Assembly (NCBI GenBank): GCA_013368315.1
Contig: JAACJM010000037.1
Span: 372,001 to 436,000, forward strand
Source: Tetrapyrgos nigripes
Lineage: Eukaryota; Basidiomycota; Agaricomycetes; Agaricales; Campanellaceae
Direction of reading: 5' to 3'
Length of the DNA stretch: 64,000 bases
Positions 1-11,129 of this stretch are shown here, piece by piece. The translations under genes and the position numbers were made by a program. Each line of letters opens with the position of its first letter. Position 1 is the stretch's first letter. The notes beneath the pieces were generated by a model. That model was given only the letters and a program-made list of their open reading frames with translations, made no database searches and was not told the DNA's origin.

Positions 1-903
1 GCTCGGAGATTCGCTGGAGAAGGACAACTGTGGTCGCTGCTGGATCTTCTTGCAGAGTCTGGTAGCTCTCAAAGAGAAATGCAGTCAAACTGGCTGAGTA
101 AAGGGAGGACTGGAGCACTCTGTGTTAGTGGAGAATGTACTCGGTAAAGAACAACGACAATGCACAAATATAACATCCCGGCCATGTCCTCTCTCCATCC
201 TTCCAACAAAGCCTCGTCATACTTCTGCGTTTCCTCAATGTAAACATTCCAGAATTTGGAGCAGGCTTCTTCGTCGATACCGGATCTTTGAGTGGATTCC
301 TGGCCAACTGCTTCGTGTGCAGACTCGAGGTCAGAGTCGTTTCCAGACAGTGGAATTTGAAGGAGTGTTAGTTGAACACGAATAGCCTGCGACGGCATAA
401 GCTGTTGACGTCGTATTAGAACCTCCCAGTTTGGCAGGAGTTCGTCGGGATTGGGCGAATCGGGCTGGTTACTCATTCCTCCAAAGATGATTAACTGGTT
501 GTTCCCTGATATTGTAGTGAGTAGGTTCAAAGACACACAAGCTGAAGAGTCTCACAAGCATCGGCACTGTAAAAATAACGCGATTTGGGTACATCATCCT
601 CCGGAAATGCCTGTATCCTCTCCCAAGAAAACGTCTCCAAGTCGAATACATACAGGTCCGAAACCATTCGATGCTCCGTCACGAGCCGACCTCTCTGTTC
701 AAAGCGAGTTGAAAGACAACAGAGACTGAAAGACCATGCACAAACAGATACATCTTGCACCCAACCATGGTTGTGGAGGCACCCTAAGGAGAAGATGAGG
801 TAGATGAGCTGGGTCAAGGAAAAGGACATACGACAAGCTTTGTGGAGACATCGCCGGTAGTCTTGCGACACTGAGTGGTGAGGTTGTAGATGGAGTGAAG
901 CAT
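1..903 (-). CDS. Kelch-repeat protein with DUF6535-like domain, spliced, 3' end outside window
   Basis: I read five exons: 903-832, 783-742, 694-556, 505-175 and 119-1. All introns are GT-AG (48, 47, 50 and 55 nt) and all joins keep phase. The joined exons give two Kelch blades: the first around VGCKMYLF, then VSDLYVFDLETFSWERI, then SADAW-NNQLIIFGGM (the W codon is split by the third intron). A DUF6535-like domain follows: FWNVYIEETQKYDEALLEGW, then REDMAG, and after the last intron a hydrophobic LTAFLFESYQTLQ stretch. In fungi DUF6535 marks proteins with membrane segments of unknown role; Kelch blades bind protein partners. The first ATG in frame is at 903, but the true start may lie in an upstream exon, since fewer blades are present than in a full propeller. 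Function is not known. Confidence 0.8.
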
Positions 904-1405
904 AGCGCCTCCAGTCGAGGAGACAGATGTGGGTTGAAAATTAAAAGGAAAGGCAGTACTTAGGGTTTGAGCCAACGAAGATCTAAACGCGCAAGTCGGG
1001 TCTATAGGATGTCACAAGTTGACGATTTAGCCCAGTCGCGTAGGGCAAACCAGGCGAGGATGTCTTCTCCGAAACATGTTGTCCTGTTATAGAGTCGGTT
1101 GAAGGAAGAGTGAGCCGAGACAAAGCGTCAAAACACGAGGAAAAGAGAAAGAGAAAGGCGGAATATACATATATACATACTAGCATAAGGAGACTTGCTG
1201 CTCGTCGGGCTTGCTGTCTTTCTGAACGATGTAGATGTGGGTCAAAAGTTCTGGTGCTGGTGCCGGTGCTGACGCGACCACCGACGTGACTTTCCCACCT
1301 CCCGCCTTCTGCTGATGGCTAGTCCTCACAATCTCGATTTGCGACCGCTCACTGCCAAGTAAACTCATGGTATTTGACTTCACCTTGTAAATTGTCTCTA
1401 TTTTG
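904..1405. other. Intergenic region between two genes
   Basis: No convincing exon. It separates the 5' side of the minus-strand Kelch gene from the 5' side of the plus-strand T5orf172 gene, so it probably holds a bidirectional promoter and possibly unrecognised first exons of either gene. Open frames here show no family motif. Confidence 0.4.
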
Positions 1406-1874
1406 ATGTGTTCAAAGTATTCTGTCTTCCGGATTTCACTCCCAAACGTCCTACCGGAATCAGAACGTTCTTGGGTGTATGTGTTGGCGCTGAATGAGGG
1501 GAGTGGGAGATTGGAGTTCAAAATTGGCTCAACTGGCCGCCACCCAAAGATCAGAGTGAGGGAATGGAGAAGCCGTCACCAGTCTAAGAAATTTAGGCCG
1601 GTGCATTTGATGAAGGTAAATGGTCGGCATGGAGCATATGCCGTCGGTGAGTTCTTTAGTTCTCTACTTGCAGAAAGAACTTACCGTCCTTTCAGAGAAA
1701 GAAGCGCACTGCCAGTTACTGTGTTACGCCACTAAGATCATTAGGCCATGTCCCGACTGCCGCACCCGTCATCGGGAGTTTCTGATGAAGATGCCCTTTG
1801 GATTGAAGGAGGTTCGTGACGCCATCGACACGGCAAAGCGAATTGTCGAGACGAGGAGACTTGCGTGGATTTGA
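1406..1874 (+). CDS. T5orf172/Mug113-like (GIY-YIG superfamily) domain protein
   Basis: Two exons, 1406-1615 and 1674-1874, joined by a 58-nt GT-AG intron at phase 0. Without the intron the frame closes early; with it the protein runs to a stop at 1874. The domain opens with WVYVLALN, then FKIGSTGRHPKIRVREWR (the KIG-T and R-x-W pattern of T5orf172/DUF1766). After the splice comes an EKEAHCQLLCYATKII helix and a C-PDC-R-RHREFL tail, where Mug113 relatives carry a similar Cys/Arg/His-rich end. GIY-YIG relatives are nucleases, but the activity of these fungal proteins is not established. The start at 1406 is the first ATG in frame; family members usually have a longer N-terminus, so an upstream exon is possible. 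Confidence 0.7.
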
Positions 1875-4088
1875 TACATTCTTTTTTACTATTTTGCTGT
1901 TGCTTTGCTCTTTGTCTTGCTATAAATATCTCGCTTTCACTGTTGTATTTAGTACTTATAGTTGTACACATGTATATAGTTATAGCATTATAGACTATAT
2001 AGTCATTCTTGTATTCCTCAGATGGACCACTGAGCTTCCCTAGCAACAGCTATATTTCAGATTTCAGATCTATCTATGTACACGGAGTAGATTAACCCTA
2101 TGTACTTGGGCCCTCTGTACCTGGGCCCTACAGGTTTGATCACTGGACGAGTTGAAAGGTCGGCTCTGTGTTGGCTTCCCGTGAGGAAGCCAGAGGCTGG
2201 CTTCCCATGAGCTCGCCTCCAGTGTTACTTGTCCAGTGCTGCGCTGCGTTTGGAGGCAATAAAAAACACAAATGGTGTATTTACATACAATACATACAGT
2301 ACTGAGTGAAATAATGGCGGAGGAGTGCATACGTACTCCTGTAGTCCTTACCTTCTGCTTTGAGAATTTTAGTATCGCAGCCGTAGCGCCGGATCAGGAT
2401 TTGCCGGTACTTCCGAAAGCGTTAGAGTTTTCTCGCAACCTTTGCAAACTAGTATTAAGCTCATTACAAGTGCGTAACTACAGGTATGTACAACACAAGT
2501 AATGAATCAGAATCTCTCTCTCTCTCCCTCTCTCCCCTCCTTCCTTTTTGGGAATTTTTCCTCTTCTCTTCCTTTTTTGTATTTTTACGCCCCTCCTTTT
2601 AGTATCGCGCCTAAATTTCACAGGTTGGGGGCACTGCCACCGGTTAGGAGATCGGCTTGCTTTTGATGACCTCTCTGGTCCCGTCTGTTGACATTTTCTG
2701 GGTGCGTGTCCATATCAGCTACCTGTTTTGCTTCTATGCAGGTCTCTTTATGTTGTCCAGGACTGGTGGTGACATTTCTGCAACTCTTTGTTACTGCCCA
2801 TCCCTTTCCCAGCCTCTATCTCTCAACATCTGGGTGTCCAAGAAAGAGATGATATCAAAGTTTAATTTCTGCACTGTCTGGCGTTCAACACCTCTCATTG
2901 CTCAGGCTCAGGTTCTCCATCATCAGTCACACAGCAGTGACAAGAAACTTCAACGTGCCTTATTGATAGGGCTGGTGAGTGTAGTAGGTAGAAATGTAGC
3001 TTTCAATAGAAAACTACTAAAACCACACTAAAACGCTCAACAAGACTCCTTAAGTTTCGAAGGGGTCTCGGATGATAAGAGTATTGATGAGGGAAAATCA
3101 AACACTCTCTAGGATGTTCTTGGTAGGTGGGTAGTCAAGTGTATTTGAGTGTATTCAATCAAACGGAGATTCCTCCGTAATACTGCGAGTCCACAGGTCG
3201 GGATTCCCCTAATCACTTCTGAGATTCCTCAGTGCACAAAACTGCGAGTCTGCAGGTTGGGATTCCCCTGATCAAAATAAACTCTAAAACTCTTTCTCTG
3301 TTGTCACCCGAAGACGAGGTCTCTAGTGTCTAACGGGGGCGGGTTCTATATCTATGTATCTACATCTATTGTACTTATATACAGGTCCAATGAATTAAAG
3401 TAAAAAGATGAATATGTATATAATTGCGGGCGCAACGAATAGTATATCTGTGGTGGTGGCTTGGAGCCTGAGCATATGATTTTCTATGCTTTGGTTTTCT
3501 TCTTTCTCTACAGTCCAGTTTCCCTGAGCTCGTTTATCAATCGTTCTTTATTTCTCCGTTGCCACAGTATTCATTTCCTTAGTGATAGGTCTCTGAGAGT
3601 CTCCAGTGCACTCCATTACTCGGGATCAAGGTTCAAGCTTTCTGTTGTTCACTTGTGATACAATTTTACTAGCCTGGAGCCACAGCTCCGTTCTTCGGCT
3701 CGTACTGACTGAGGAGCCTGACACGGACAGGTTCAGTAAGTGAATTTAATATTGTCATCGCGATTTTACAGGGGTGTACGACGTGCAGTCGTATCATTAT
3801 CAGGAATCAACTAGCTACTTGGCGACGGCCAAATGGCTGCCTGAATCCAGTGCCACCCTGCATGACAAAAGCCATCATGTATAGACCTTGGATAAAACCT
3901 GTGAAAATTATGTGTTCGTGATAGTCTCTGACACAAGGAGAGAGAGTTGTTTTTTGAAGGCAAGTTCAACATGGTGCGTTCACGTGACTTAGTCGCTTCT
4001 GGATCCTTCCCATCATCATTGTGTCTATAGCTCAGAATCCTTATTCTTTGTGTATCCAATTTTGTTTCAATACCCCTGAATTCTTTTC
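1875..4088. other. Non-coding stretch upstream of the DIRS element
   Basis: No exon or family motif recognised. Pyrimidine-rich low complexity lies at 2510-2600, and a 59-bp-period direct repeat at 3182-3274. The last few hundred bases probably belong to the 5' end of the DIRS element that follows, but its terminal repeat cannot be defined because the 3' end of that element is missing. Confidence 0.4.
3182..3274 (+). repeat. Two-copy direct repeat, period 59 bp
   Basis: A 34-bp segment at 3182-3215 beginning ACTGCGAGTC and containing GGGATTCCCC recurs at 3241-3274 with a few transitions. The GGGATTCCCC core is itself palindromic. Confidence 0.6.
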
Positions 4089-7000
4089 TTGTCATCACTG
4101 CTACGTGACTCCAAGCATTTTCCTGTAATCGCGTCTTCCATGGCAGAGCTACAAGACCTGATCCAGTTGCAGTCTGGGGCCCCCAGGCTTCACAGGGGCT
4201 GTTCCACCAATATGACGACCAACTCCAGCCAGGACCAGCCAGTTCCCACTAGGTGTCACACTTGTATAATTCCCAAGGTTCCAGAGGAAGATGATGCCAA
4301 TGAGTCTGACACAGTCGAATCCGAGGACAAGGACAATGCTGTGGTGGTGGGATGTCTGGGTGAACAGGCAAATGCTTGTGGTGCCCTACCAGTCTCACAA
4401 TCCAGCATCAAGTTTGTACCGAGGAATGGACTGGGTCACACCAAACAGGCTCCTCTTGCCGATGCTAAGTGTCCTCCTGTCTATTGGATGCTGGGGACCT
4501 CTGTGTCTCCAGCATCGAGGTCTGGCTACTCTGACCTCACCGTGGGTGAGGCAGGTAGAACTCTTCCTGCAGATGATCCTCAGGACGCTGCTGCAGCTGC
4601 TTCGCAGTCTGTTCCTGAACCCTCCTGTGGTCAGAAGCACCATGTTCCACACACTGGTGAGTCATTCTACCTGATTCCCTTCAGGTGACTAATTGCTCTG
4701 TAGCTGCAGCACAGACTACAGCAGGCTCATCCCGAGGCCAATCCCTGGGTGCTCCAAACACCAGTGTGTATTCTGATACCTTCCTTGTTCAACCAGAACT
4801 AAATCTCACCTAGACAAGCTCGCAGACAGGAATGCAGAGCCCTCCAAGGGACCCAAGCAGCCTTCTTCTCATCTGGAACCCTCCTTTCCCCAAGGCATTC
4901 AGGGTTTCTCTGTTCCAGCAGCCAACTCTCCCTGGTTTTCTCACCATGAATGGGATGTTACCCAAGTCCTGAGTGTGCATCATGATGGGCCAGCTCTGGA
5001 TGATTTCCAGGGTGGCATACCCTGGCAGGAGGATGTCACGCCTATTCCAGTTGCTCATCATCCTGGCAAGCAAAGGGCAAAGGTCCTGTATGACCTTGCT
5101 TTCAGCATTCCATTGGTCACTCCAATCCCATCTGCCATTCTCCCATGGGTCTGCCTTCTCCATCTAGACGCTGTCCACACAAATGATCTTGTCGGTCTCC
5201 TCCACAGACTGGTGGCAGCAAATGAAAGGCCACTGCTCCAATCATTATCGAAACCACGTCTGAAGACAATGATACCAATGTGCATGGTGAAGAACAGGAC
5301 CTCACGGAGGTCAGTCCAGTGCATGCAAAAAATGACAGGAAGGCAACAAGGGAGGGGAAGGTTCATCATAGGGTGATGAAGTCAAGGTCAAAGAAGGTAA
5401 AAAAGACTGAGATGAAAAGGGCCTGCTTTGCCATCTTGTCAGATTCCAAATCAGAGGCCTCTGACTGGGACACAGACTCCAGTTCTGGATCGTCAGACAT
5501 ACCCATCCCTCTTCCTCGTTCCAAAGGGAGAAAGACCTTGCGTAAACACATGAAGTCAAAGTCCAAGTCATTGAGATCCAAATGCAAGGCAAAAGCCAAG
5601 TTGAAATTTTGGTCAAAGAACTCTGACTCAGAATCATCCCAAGAATCATCCCTATACTCATCTGCGATGTCCCATCCCAATCCCTTCCTGAATCATCTTT
5701 CACACCACCCCAAGCAGTTTGTGACCACTTCCAAGGTGGGTGCAAGTATGCCTTGCTGATCACTGCACTTGTTCCATGTCTCATGAGAAACTTCGCTTGT
5801 GTTCTCAAGGATGGGGTCATCATGGCATCTCCTCTGACCAACCTAGTCAAATTGGACATTCCAGATATTGCCAAGCAGATTCCCATTCTCTTCATGAACG
5901 ATTTCATTTACAAAAAACAGAAGAAAGTTGGTGGTGCAGTGGCAAGGGCTAGGGCAAAGGATTTCTACCTGTTCATCATGTCCTGCTACAATGCAAAGAA
6001 CTTCACATTCAACTTCCCCACTTGGGTCTACCACATTCAGACCACCATCTCAAAATGGGAAGCAGCTCCCAAGCGTTGGCAAGTGTTGACAGAAAATCAA
6101 GTGGCATGTCTGGAAGGAACATCACACCGAGATTCAGGTGCAGATGTCCAAGTTTCACAAGACCCTCCCAGCAGGTACCTACTCCTACTTGACATTGTGG
6201 ATCAAAGAGAACTGTCACTGCTACCTCTCTAAACTCCCTGCAGTACCGCCATCCAAATCAAGCAGCAGTTCGTCGTCCTTTCGACTGAAAACAGCAAAAC
6301 ACAATCTCCTCTGTTTTATCTGTGGTCTCAACAACCATGGTCACAACGAGCACAAGCCCAACTCAAGGAGGGATTACTTTATGAAATCAGGACAGTCCTA
6401 CAAGGAGCCATCTACCGGACACTTCATTTGCATTGGCTACAACGGGAATAGTGATGTAAATGGTCGGCTATGGTCCGCTCCAGCTCGGCTCTTTGTCAGA
6501 GCTGGTAAAATCGACTCGACTCCAACTCTAGCCGTTTAGAGTTGGTGAAATCCAATTGTCTACAGAAAAAAGCAAACTATTGCTACCTACAAAGCTGAAA
6601 GGCTATCTCAAGTCTGTAAATAGTATATATGAGTAATTTAAAGTAGTTTTACCTGTGTACTTTACGAATCACAAGAATGTTTGCAAAATGAGGTGTAAGC
6701 GAGGTCGTGGGAACATGCCAAGGATGACATGATGAGGTTCGACAACTTCAATTTCCAACAAGGCTGACAGGCTCCAACCATCTTCATAAGGGAAGTGAGG
6801 AAGCCAATGCTTGTTGCATCTCTGAAATGGAACTCTGACTGCTCCACACAGACAAAATTTTTGACCTACCCTAGATGACTCGAGCCGCAAGCCAGTCAGA
6901 GCTGAGCCGCGGCTCTAATACCGGCTCGGCTCGTCAGCTAGCCGCTGTCGAGTCGGACTGTTTACAACACTAAACGGGAATGGCTGTGACAGAGACACCA

Positions 7001-7110
7001 AGGCCTGTAGCTTCACCCATGTCTGTGGATGTTGTGGATCTGATTCCCACACATCCCAAACTCATACCAGTGCCAATAAAAAACCAGGGGAGACCTCTGG
7101 AACTCGATGA
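4089..7110 (+). pseudogene. DIRS gag-like protein, broken, with C-terminal zinc finger
   Basis: Coding signal runs through several frames: 4089-4688, 4810-5170 (region of SSHLEPSFPQG), 5280-5757 (Ser/Lys-rich), 5753-6180 (conserved gag core around FPTWVYHIQT), then 6138 onward. Near the end the frame reads HFICIGYNGN and is cut at 6448 by a MITE; reading resumes at 6981 with GCDRDTKACSFTHVC and stops at 7110. Across the insertion this makes a C-x7-C-x6-C-x3-H-x-C pattern like the finger ending basidiomycete DIRS gags. It would package the element RNA. At least three frameshifts make it non-functional. Confidence 0.7.
6449..6972. mobile_element. 524-bp non-autonomous hAT-type element (MITE) with 8-bp target duplication
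   Basis: The left end reads TAGTGATGTAAATGGTC and the right end, reverse-complemented, TAGTGTTGTAAACAGTC: imperfect terminal inverted repeats typical of hAT (TAGTG-TGTAAA). The element is flanked by AACGGGAA at 6441-6448 and 6973-6980, the 8-bp duplication expected of hAT. It has no transposase. Removing element plus one duplication restores the DIRS gag frame exactly. Confidence 0.9.
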
Positions 7111-8847
7111 AGACCTCTTCCCCATTGTCACTAGGCTCAAGCCTGATGCTTGGGAAGAACTTCTCAAAGCCTCAGGAGGTTTTGAAAGGTTTGCTGAGGT
7201 ACTGAAAGGCCTCAGAGAAGGGTTTCTCATCAGCATTGAAAACTACAAACTATCACACACCTTCATCCCCAACAACCACCCCTCTGCATTCACATTCAGC
7301 CATATCATCTGAACAAACCTTGATAAAGAAGTCATGCAAGGACATGTATTCTGCAGTCTCAAACCTGAATATTTGCAATCAAAGATCGGTTATTTCCATA
7401 CGGCACCTATGTCTGTTGTTCAGCAACATGTTGATAAATTTCGTGTTATTGTTAATCACTCTCATTCCAAATCCTGACTTCCCTGTCAGGTCCTCACCAA
7501 GATCAAACCTGTTCATGTCCACAGCAATCACACTCCTAATGACAACTCCCCATTATTGTCGATCCTGAAACCTTCTCTGTCAACTCTCTCATTGATATGG
7601 ACAAGTTTCAGTGTGCATGGGGTACCTTTTCCCAGTGTTGGCTCTTAGTAGCTAATGCTCCCACAGGTACACAAGCTGCTGTGTTTGATGTTGACTCAGC
7701 CTTTCGAAACATCCCTATTCATCCCTCAGCCCATTGCTTCATAGCACTGTTTTTCGAAGGCCTGGTGTATCTTGACCAGTGCCTTAATTTTGGCAAAGCA
7801 TCCTCACCGGACATCTGCAGCCTTGTTGCTGATGCAATGGTCCACATACTTCTATTTTACAGTGTCGAGGCCTTGGTCAAGTGGGTCAATGACTTCATCT
7901 TCTTCCGCTATCCAAAGAAGACTAACGACGACGGCAGCTATTCTTATTCTTACAACAAAACACTCATTTGGGATATAGCTGCCTATCTTGGTTGGCCATG
8001 GGCAATTGCAAAATTCGTTCCCTTCGCTTTCATTTTCCTTTACATCGGCTTCTCATGGGATATAGCCAACAGAACTGTGGAACTTCCTTCAAGTAAGAAG
8101 GAAAAATATGCCAAGAAGATCAACAATTGGCTGGACACAACGAACCACAGCAAGGAGAAAGCTGAATCCTTAGTTGGTACCTTACAACATGTTACTCTTG
8201 TCACTCCACAGGGCCAAGCATACCTCGCTTCTCTTCACTGATTCACCTCCAAATTCCCCATCCACTCCTCATCAATCATTCACCACAAATCCTCCACAGC
8301 CATTCACGATGACCTAATATGGTGGCTCGAGGAACTCAACAAGCCTTTTCTCGGTCTTCACATCATAAATCCTCCAGAGGTGGATGAATCTGTTTCCCTG
8401 TTTGTTGATGCCTCGACTTCTTGGGGCATAGGCCTCATCTTCAACAAGAAATGGTTAGCTTGGGAGTTCAAGGAAGGATGGAGAGGTGAAGGTCGTCACA
8501 TCGGCTGGGCCAAGATGATTGCAGTTGAACTGGCCATACTCATGCTTGCAGCTTCTCACGTCCATCATTCAGACAACCAAGGAGTGGTGGGAGCTCTCAA
8601 TGCAGGCTACTCAAGGGGGAAGGAACAGAACGCATCCTTGTGAAGGATAGTATCCGCTATGCAACAACATTCCATTTGGATGTCGATAGAGTGGATTCCG
8701 AGCAAACAGAATCCGGCTGACAAACCTTTGAGAGGCATCCTGAAGAACAGGAAAGCCATACATGGATACCCACCTAGAATTCCACGTCAAATATCCCTGT
8801 TCCTTAATAGCCATATCCTATATAATGACCTGTGCATTGCAGACTAG
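6980..8847 (+). pseudogene. DIRS reverse transcriptase and RNase H, broken
   Basis: The first part (6980-7312) carries the usual DIRS pre-RT block IVTRLKPDAWEELLKASGG, overlapping the gag end in another frame. A frameshifted stretch to about 7590 holds HVFCSLKPEYLQSKIGYF. From 7597 to 8847 one frame persists with two TGA stops (8239, 8641). RT landmarks are FDVDSAFRNIPIHPS, FGKASSPDI and WVNDFIFFRYP; the last should be V-D-D-F, so one catalytic Asp is now Asn. RNase H follows: LFVDASTSWGIGL, AVELAI and HHSDNQGVVGAL, then IEWIPSKQNPADKPL. This polyprotein would copy element RNA into DNA. Confidence 0.8.
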
Positions 8848-9160
8848 CAATTTATTTTCATATGAAGTGTACCAAGCTTGTAACATTAACAAAATAATGA
8901 ATCTCAAAGAAACCTCCACAACTTTTACTGAGCTCATAAACATTCTCTACATACATGATAAGGACAAAGTGATGAGAAAGTCCAAAAAACACAAGCAACC
9001 AAACCAAACAAACAAACAATTTCCAACCTCCAATCTCACACCAATGCCAAGATCCTCAGTTCTATGTCTCAAACAGCCTCAGAAACCACCATCAAAATCC
9101 AGGAAACGCTCCTCCCTTTCTGCCAGCTATGCTGATTACGACTGCTTCAGAACCATGTGA

Positions 9161-9628
9161 AACCAAGCCCTCTCAGAACAAGCGGCTAAGGTGTTATCTG
9201 GAGGTGTAAAGGATAGCACGCTGAAATGGCGCCAATGAGATGTGAATGAATACGCAAACTGGTACAAGGAAATCGGCCTCCAACCAGACGAGGCACTCCC
9301 AGCTTCTGAACACACCCTCATTGAATTCACATCATACTATCTTGGAATCCATTCTGGAGGCACAGTCAGAGCCAAGATCGCTTCACTAAAGCCCTGGCAC
9401 ATTGCCCTGGGTGAGGAATGGAAAGGCAGAGAGATGCTGCGACGTGTACTCACTGGCATTGAAAAACAAGAACCCATCTCCTCTCATCGTGAAGAGAGAC
9501 CTCCCATCTTGCAAAGAATGATGGACATGCTAGACAAGGAATGGGCAGGCTTATAACATGGTATTGACAAGTGTGCCAATGTCACCAGGAAAATAGCGTT
9601 TCTTGGCCAACTACGCTTAGGTGAGTAA
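9161..9628 (+). pseudogene. DIRS tyrosine recombinase, N-terminal domain and box A only
   Basis: One frame reads NQALSEQAAKVLSGGVKD, STLKWRQ, a TGA at 9236, then DVNEYANWYKEIGL, LIEFTSYYLGIHSGGTVRAK and a WHIALGEEW motif: the helical core-binding domain of a DIRS recombinase. After a TAA at 9554 the same frame continues to FLGQLRLGE, where the Arg (9614-9616) is the first catalytic Arg of box A. A stop follows at 9626 and everything after is foreign, so the His-x-x-Arg and Tyr motifs are missing and the enzyme cannot work. Confidence 0.75.
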
Positions 9629-9667
9629 TCAGTCTGCATAATAATTCCTTTCTAAAACAAAACTACA

Positions 9668-10081
9668 GGCTTTTCAAAAATTGACCTTCGATTGGGATAT
9701 AACAACATGCGAATAAAAGAAGGAGACGAGTGGAAAGTGACAAATAGAGGAGTTTCCAAGGGGATGTGGACAAGGGACATGGGCTTTTCAAAAATTGACC
9801 TTCGATGGGGATATAACAACATGTGAATAAAAGAAGGGGACGAGTGGAAAGCAGCATTCAAGACAAATAAAGGAGTTTTTGAACCAACGGTGATGTTTTT
9901 TGGTCTTATGAACTCTCCTGCAACATTCCAGGCAATGATGAACACCCTTTTTAAGGATCTCATTGATTCCAGAAAGGTGGTAATCTACATGGACAACATC
10001 CTGATCTTCACAGAGATGCTAGAAAAGCATTGGCAGATGGTCAAACAAGTACTTGTGCTAATAGGTGGTTTTTGTAATTAA
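9668..10081 (+). pseudogene. Ty3/gypsy reverse-transcriptase scrap with internal duplication
   Basis: FSKIDLRWGYNNM, IKEGDEWKAAFKTNKGVFEP, MFFGLMNSPATFQ and VVIYMDNILIF are gypsy RT blocks. The catalytic YMDD reads YMDN. A 70-bp segment at 9668-9737 is repeated at 9782-9851. The first copy keeps CGA (Arg) where the second has TGA (stop), at 9710 versus 9824. No other part of the parent element is attached. Confidence 0.85.
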
Positions 10082-11129
10082 GTGCTAGGAACTACACCCA
10101 AACACAAAACTGTATACAAATGTACATGAGACGAGTGTTCTGAGTAGTCAGAGTACTCAAACTCCCAGTTTACTTGTACTATAAGTACTTTTGATCGGGG
10201 TTTTTCAATGAAGTTAGCGCTTAGTGTGCGACACATTAAACACAAGTTTAACACCAAGGGGATCAACGATAATAGGCTGGCTAGTGGATAATGCTAATAG
10301 CTTCGAAGATCGAAGCTAACAACACCAAAAACACAAACACCAATCCTGCTATATAATGTGAGGTGATCCAAAGTGGCAGAACACTCGTATAACTTGTGTA
10401 GCTTAAAGGTAAACGGCTCTAGAACTGATTGGGGAACAATAGGGGTACAACAATAACAATGGTCACAATTGACAGTCTTCTTGACTTCGAGATAAACACA
10501 ATAAGAGGCCAATTGCCTAGATCTTCAATAACACAATGAGGCCAATATGCCTAAGTTCAATAAACACAATATGGGGCCAATATGCCAATGCAATCACAAC
10601 AATCTTTGTCTTAGGGTGAACTAATGTTCGAGTCTTTAAAGTTTTGGGTTTTTGTAGAAATTCCTATTGATATAAAGCTGGCCTGGGCAAGCGAGAGACC
10701 TAATCTTCTCTCGAGAGTTATCCAGAATCCACAGCAATACACGCGAGCTACGAGTACTTCATCCTTTTATACTCTAGAGGTCCTAGAACTGTACAGTAGC
10801 TAATATTATTTAAAGTCCGCAATATTATATAGTGAAACACGAGAGATTGAATGAAAGTAACTAAGGAGAGAGATACACGAACAGTATTTACATGAATCGT
10901 CCAATCAGAATATGTACAGAGTCCTCGCGAGAGGGCCAGGGTATATGTAGCACATGCTAGCTTCTTGGTAATGGAGGTCTAGAGCGGTACTCGTACCGGT
11001 AACCTCATTGGGTATCACATGCAAACCTCTTCCAATGCTCGCGAGCGGTCTTTCATAGGTTCCGATATCTCCATCCCTACTAGAGTCCTCTAGAGGGCCT
11101 TAGTAAGTCTCTGGATCCATCGGAACTAT
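10082..11129. other. AT-rich non-coding stretch, LTR-like
   Basis: No coding signal. A segment near 10,741-10,870 (TCCTTTTATACT, then CTGTACAGTAGCTAAT, then GTCCGC) has a diverged same-direction counterpart at about 29,170-29,290, beyond the KDZ element. Both flanks may therefore be remnants of one long-LTR retroelement. The KDZ element begins immediately after it. Confidence 0.35.

Larger units (their letters stand above)
4089..9628 (+). mobile_element. DIRS-type tyrosine-recombinase retrotransposon, decayed and 3' truncated
   Basis: Order on the plus strand is gag-like protein, reverse transcriptase with RNase H, then tyrosine recombinase, which is the DIRS order. All three show frameshifts or stops. 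The gag is interrupted by a MITE (6449-6972). The recombinase ends shortly after its first catalytic Arg and is followed by an unrelated gypsy fragment, so the right end of the element is lost. The left boundary is not resolved; coding signal starts near 4089. Confidence 0.8.

Noticed and set aside
1180..1521. 113-codon minus-strand ORF overlapping the T5orf172 gene
   Set aside because: The plus strand carries the domain match; the minus frame shows no motif, although it could include untranslated or first-exon sequence of the Kelch gene.
5311..5907. 198-codon minus-strand ORF
   Set aside because: Antisense shadow of the Ser/Lys-rich DIRS gag frame on the plus strand.
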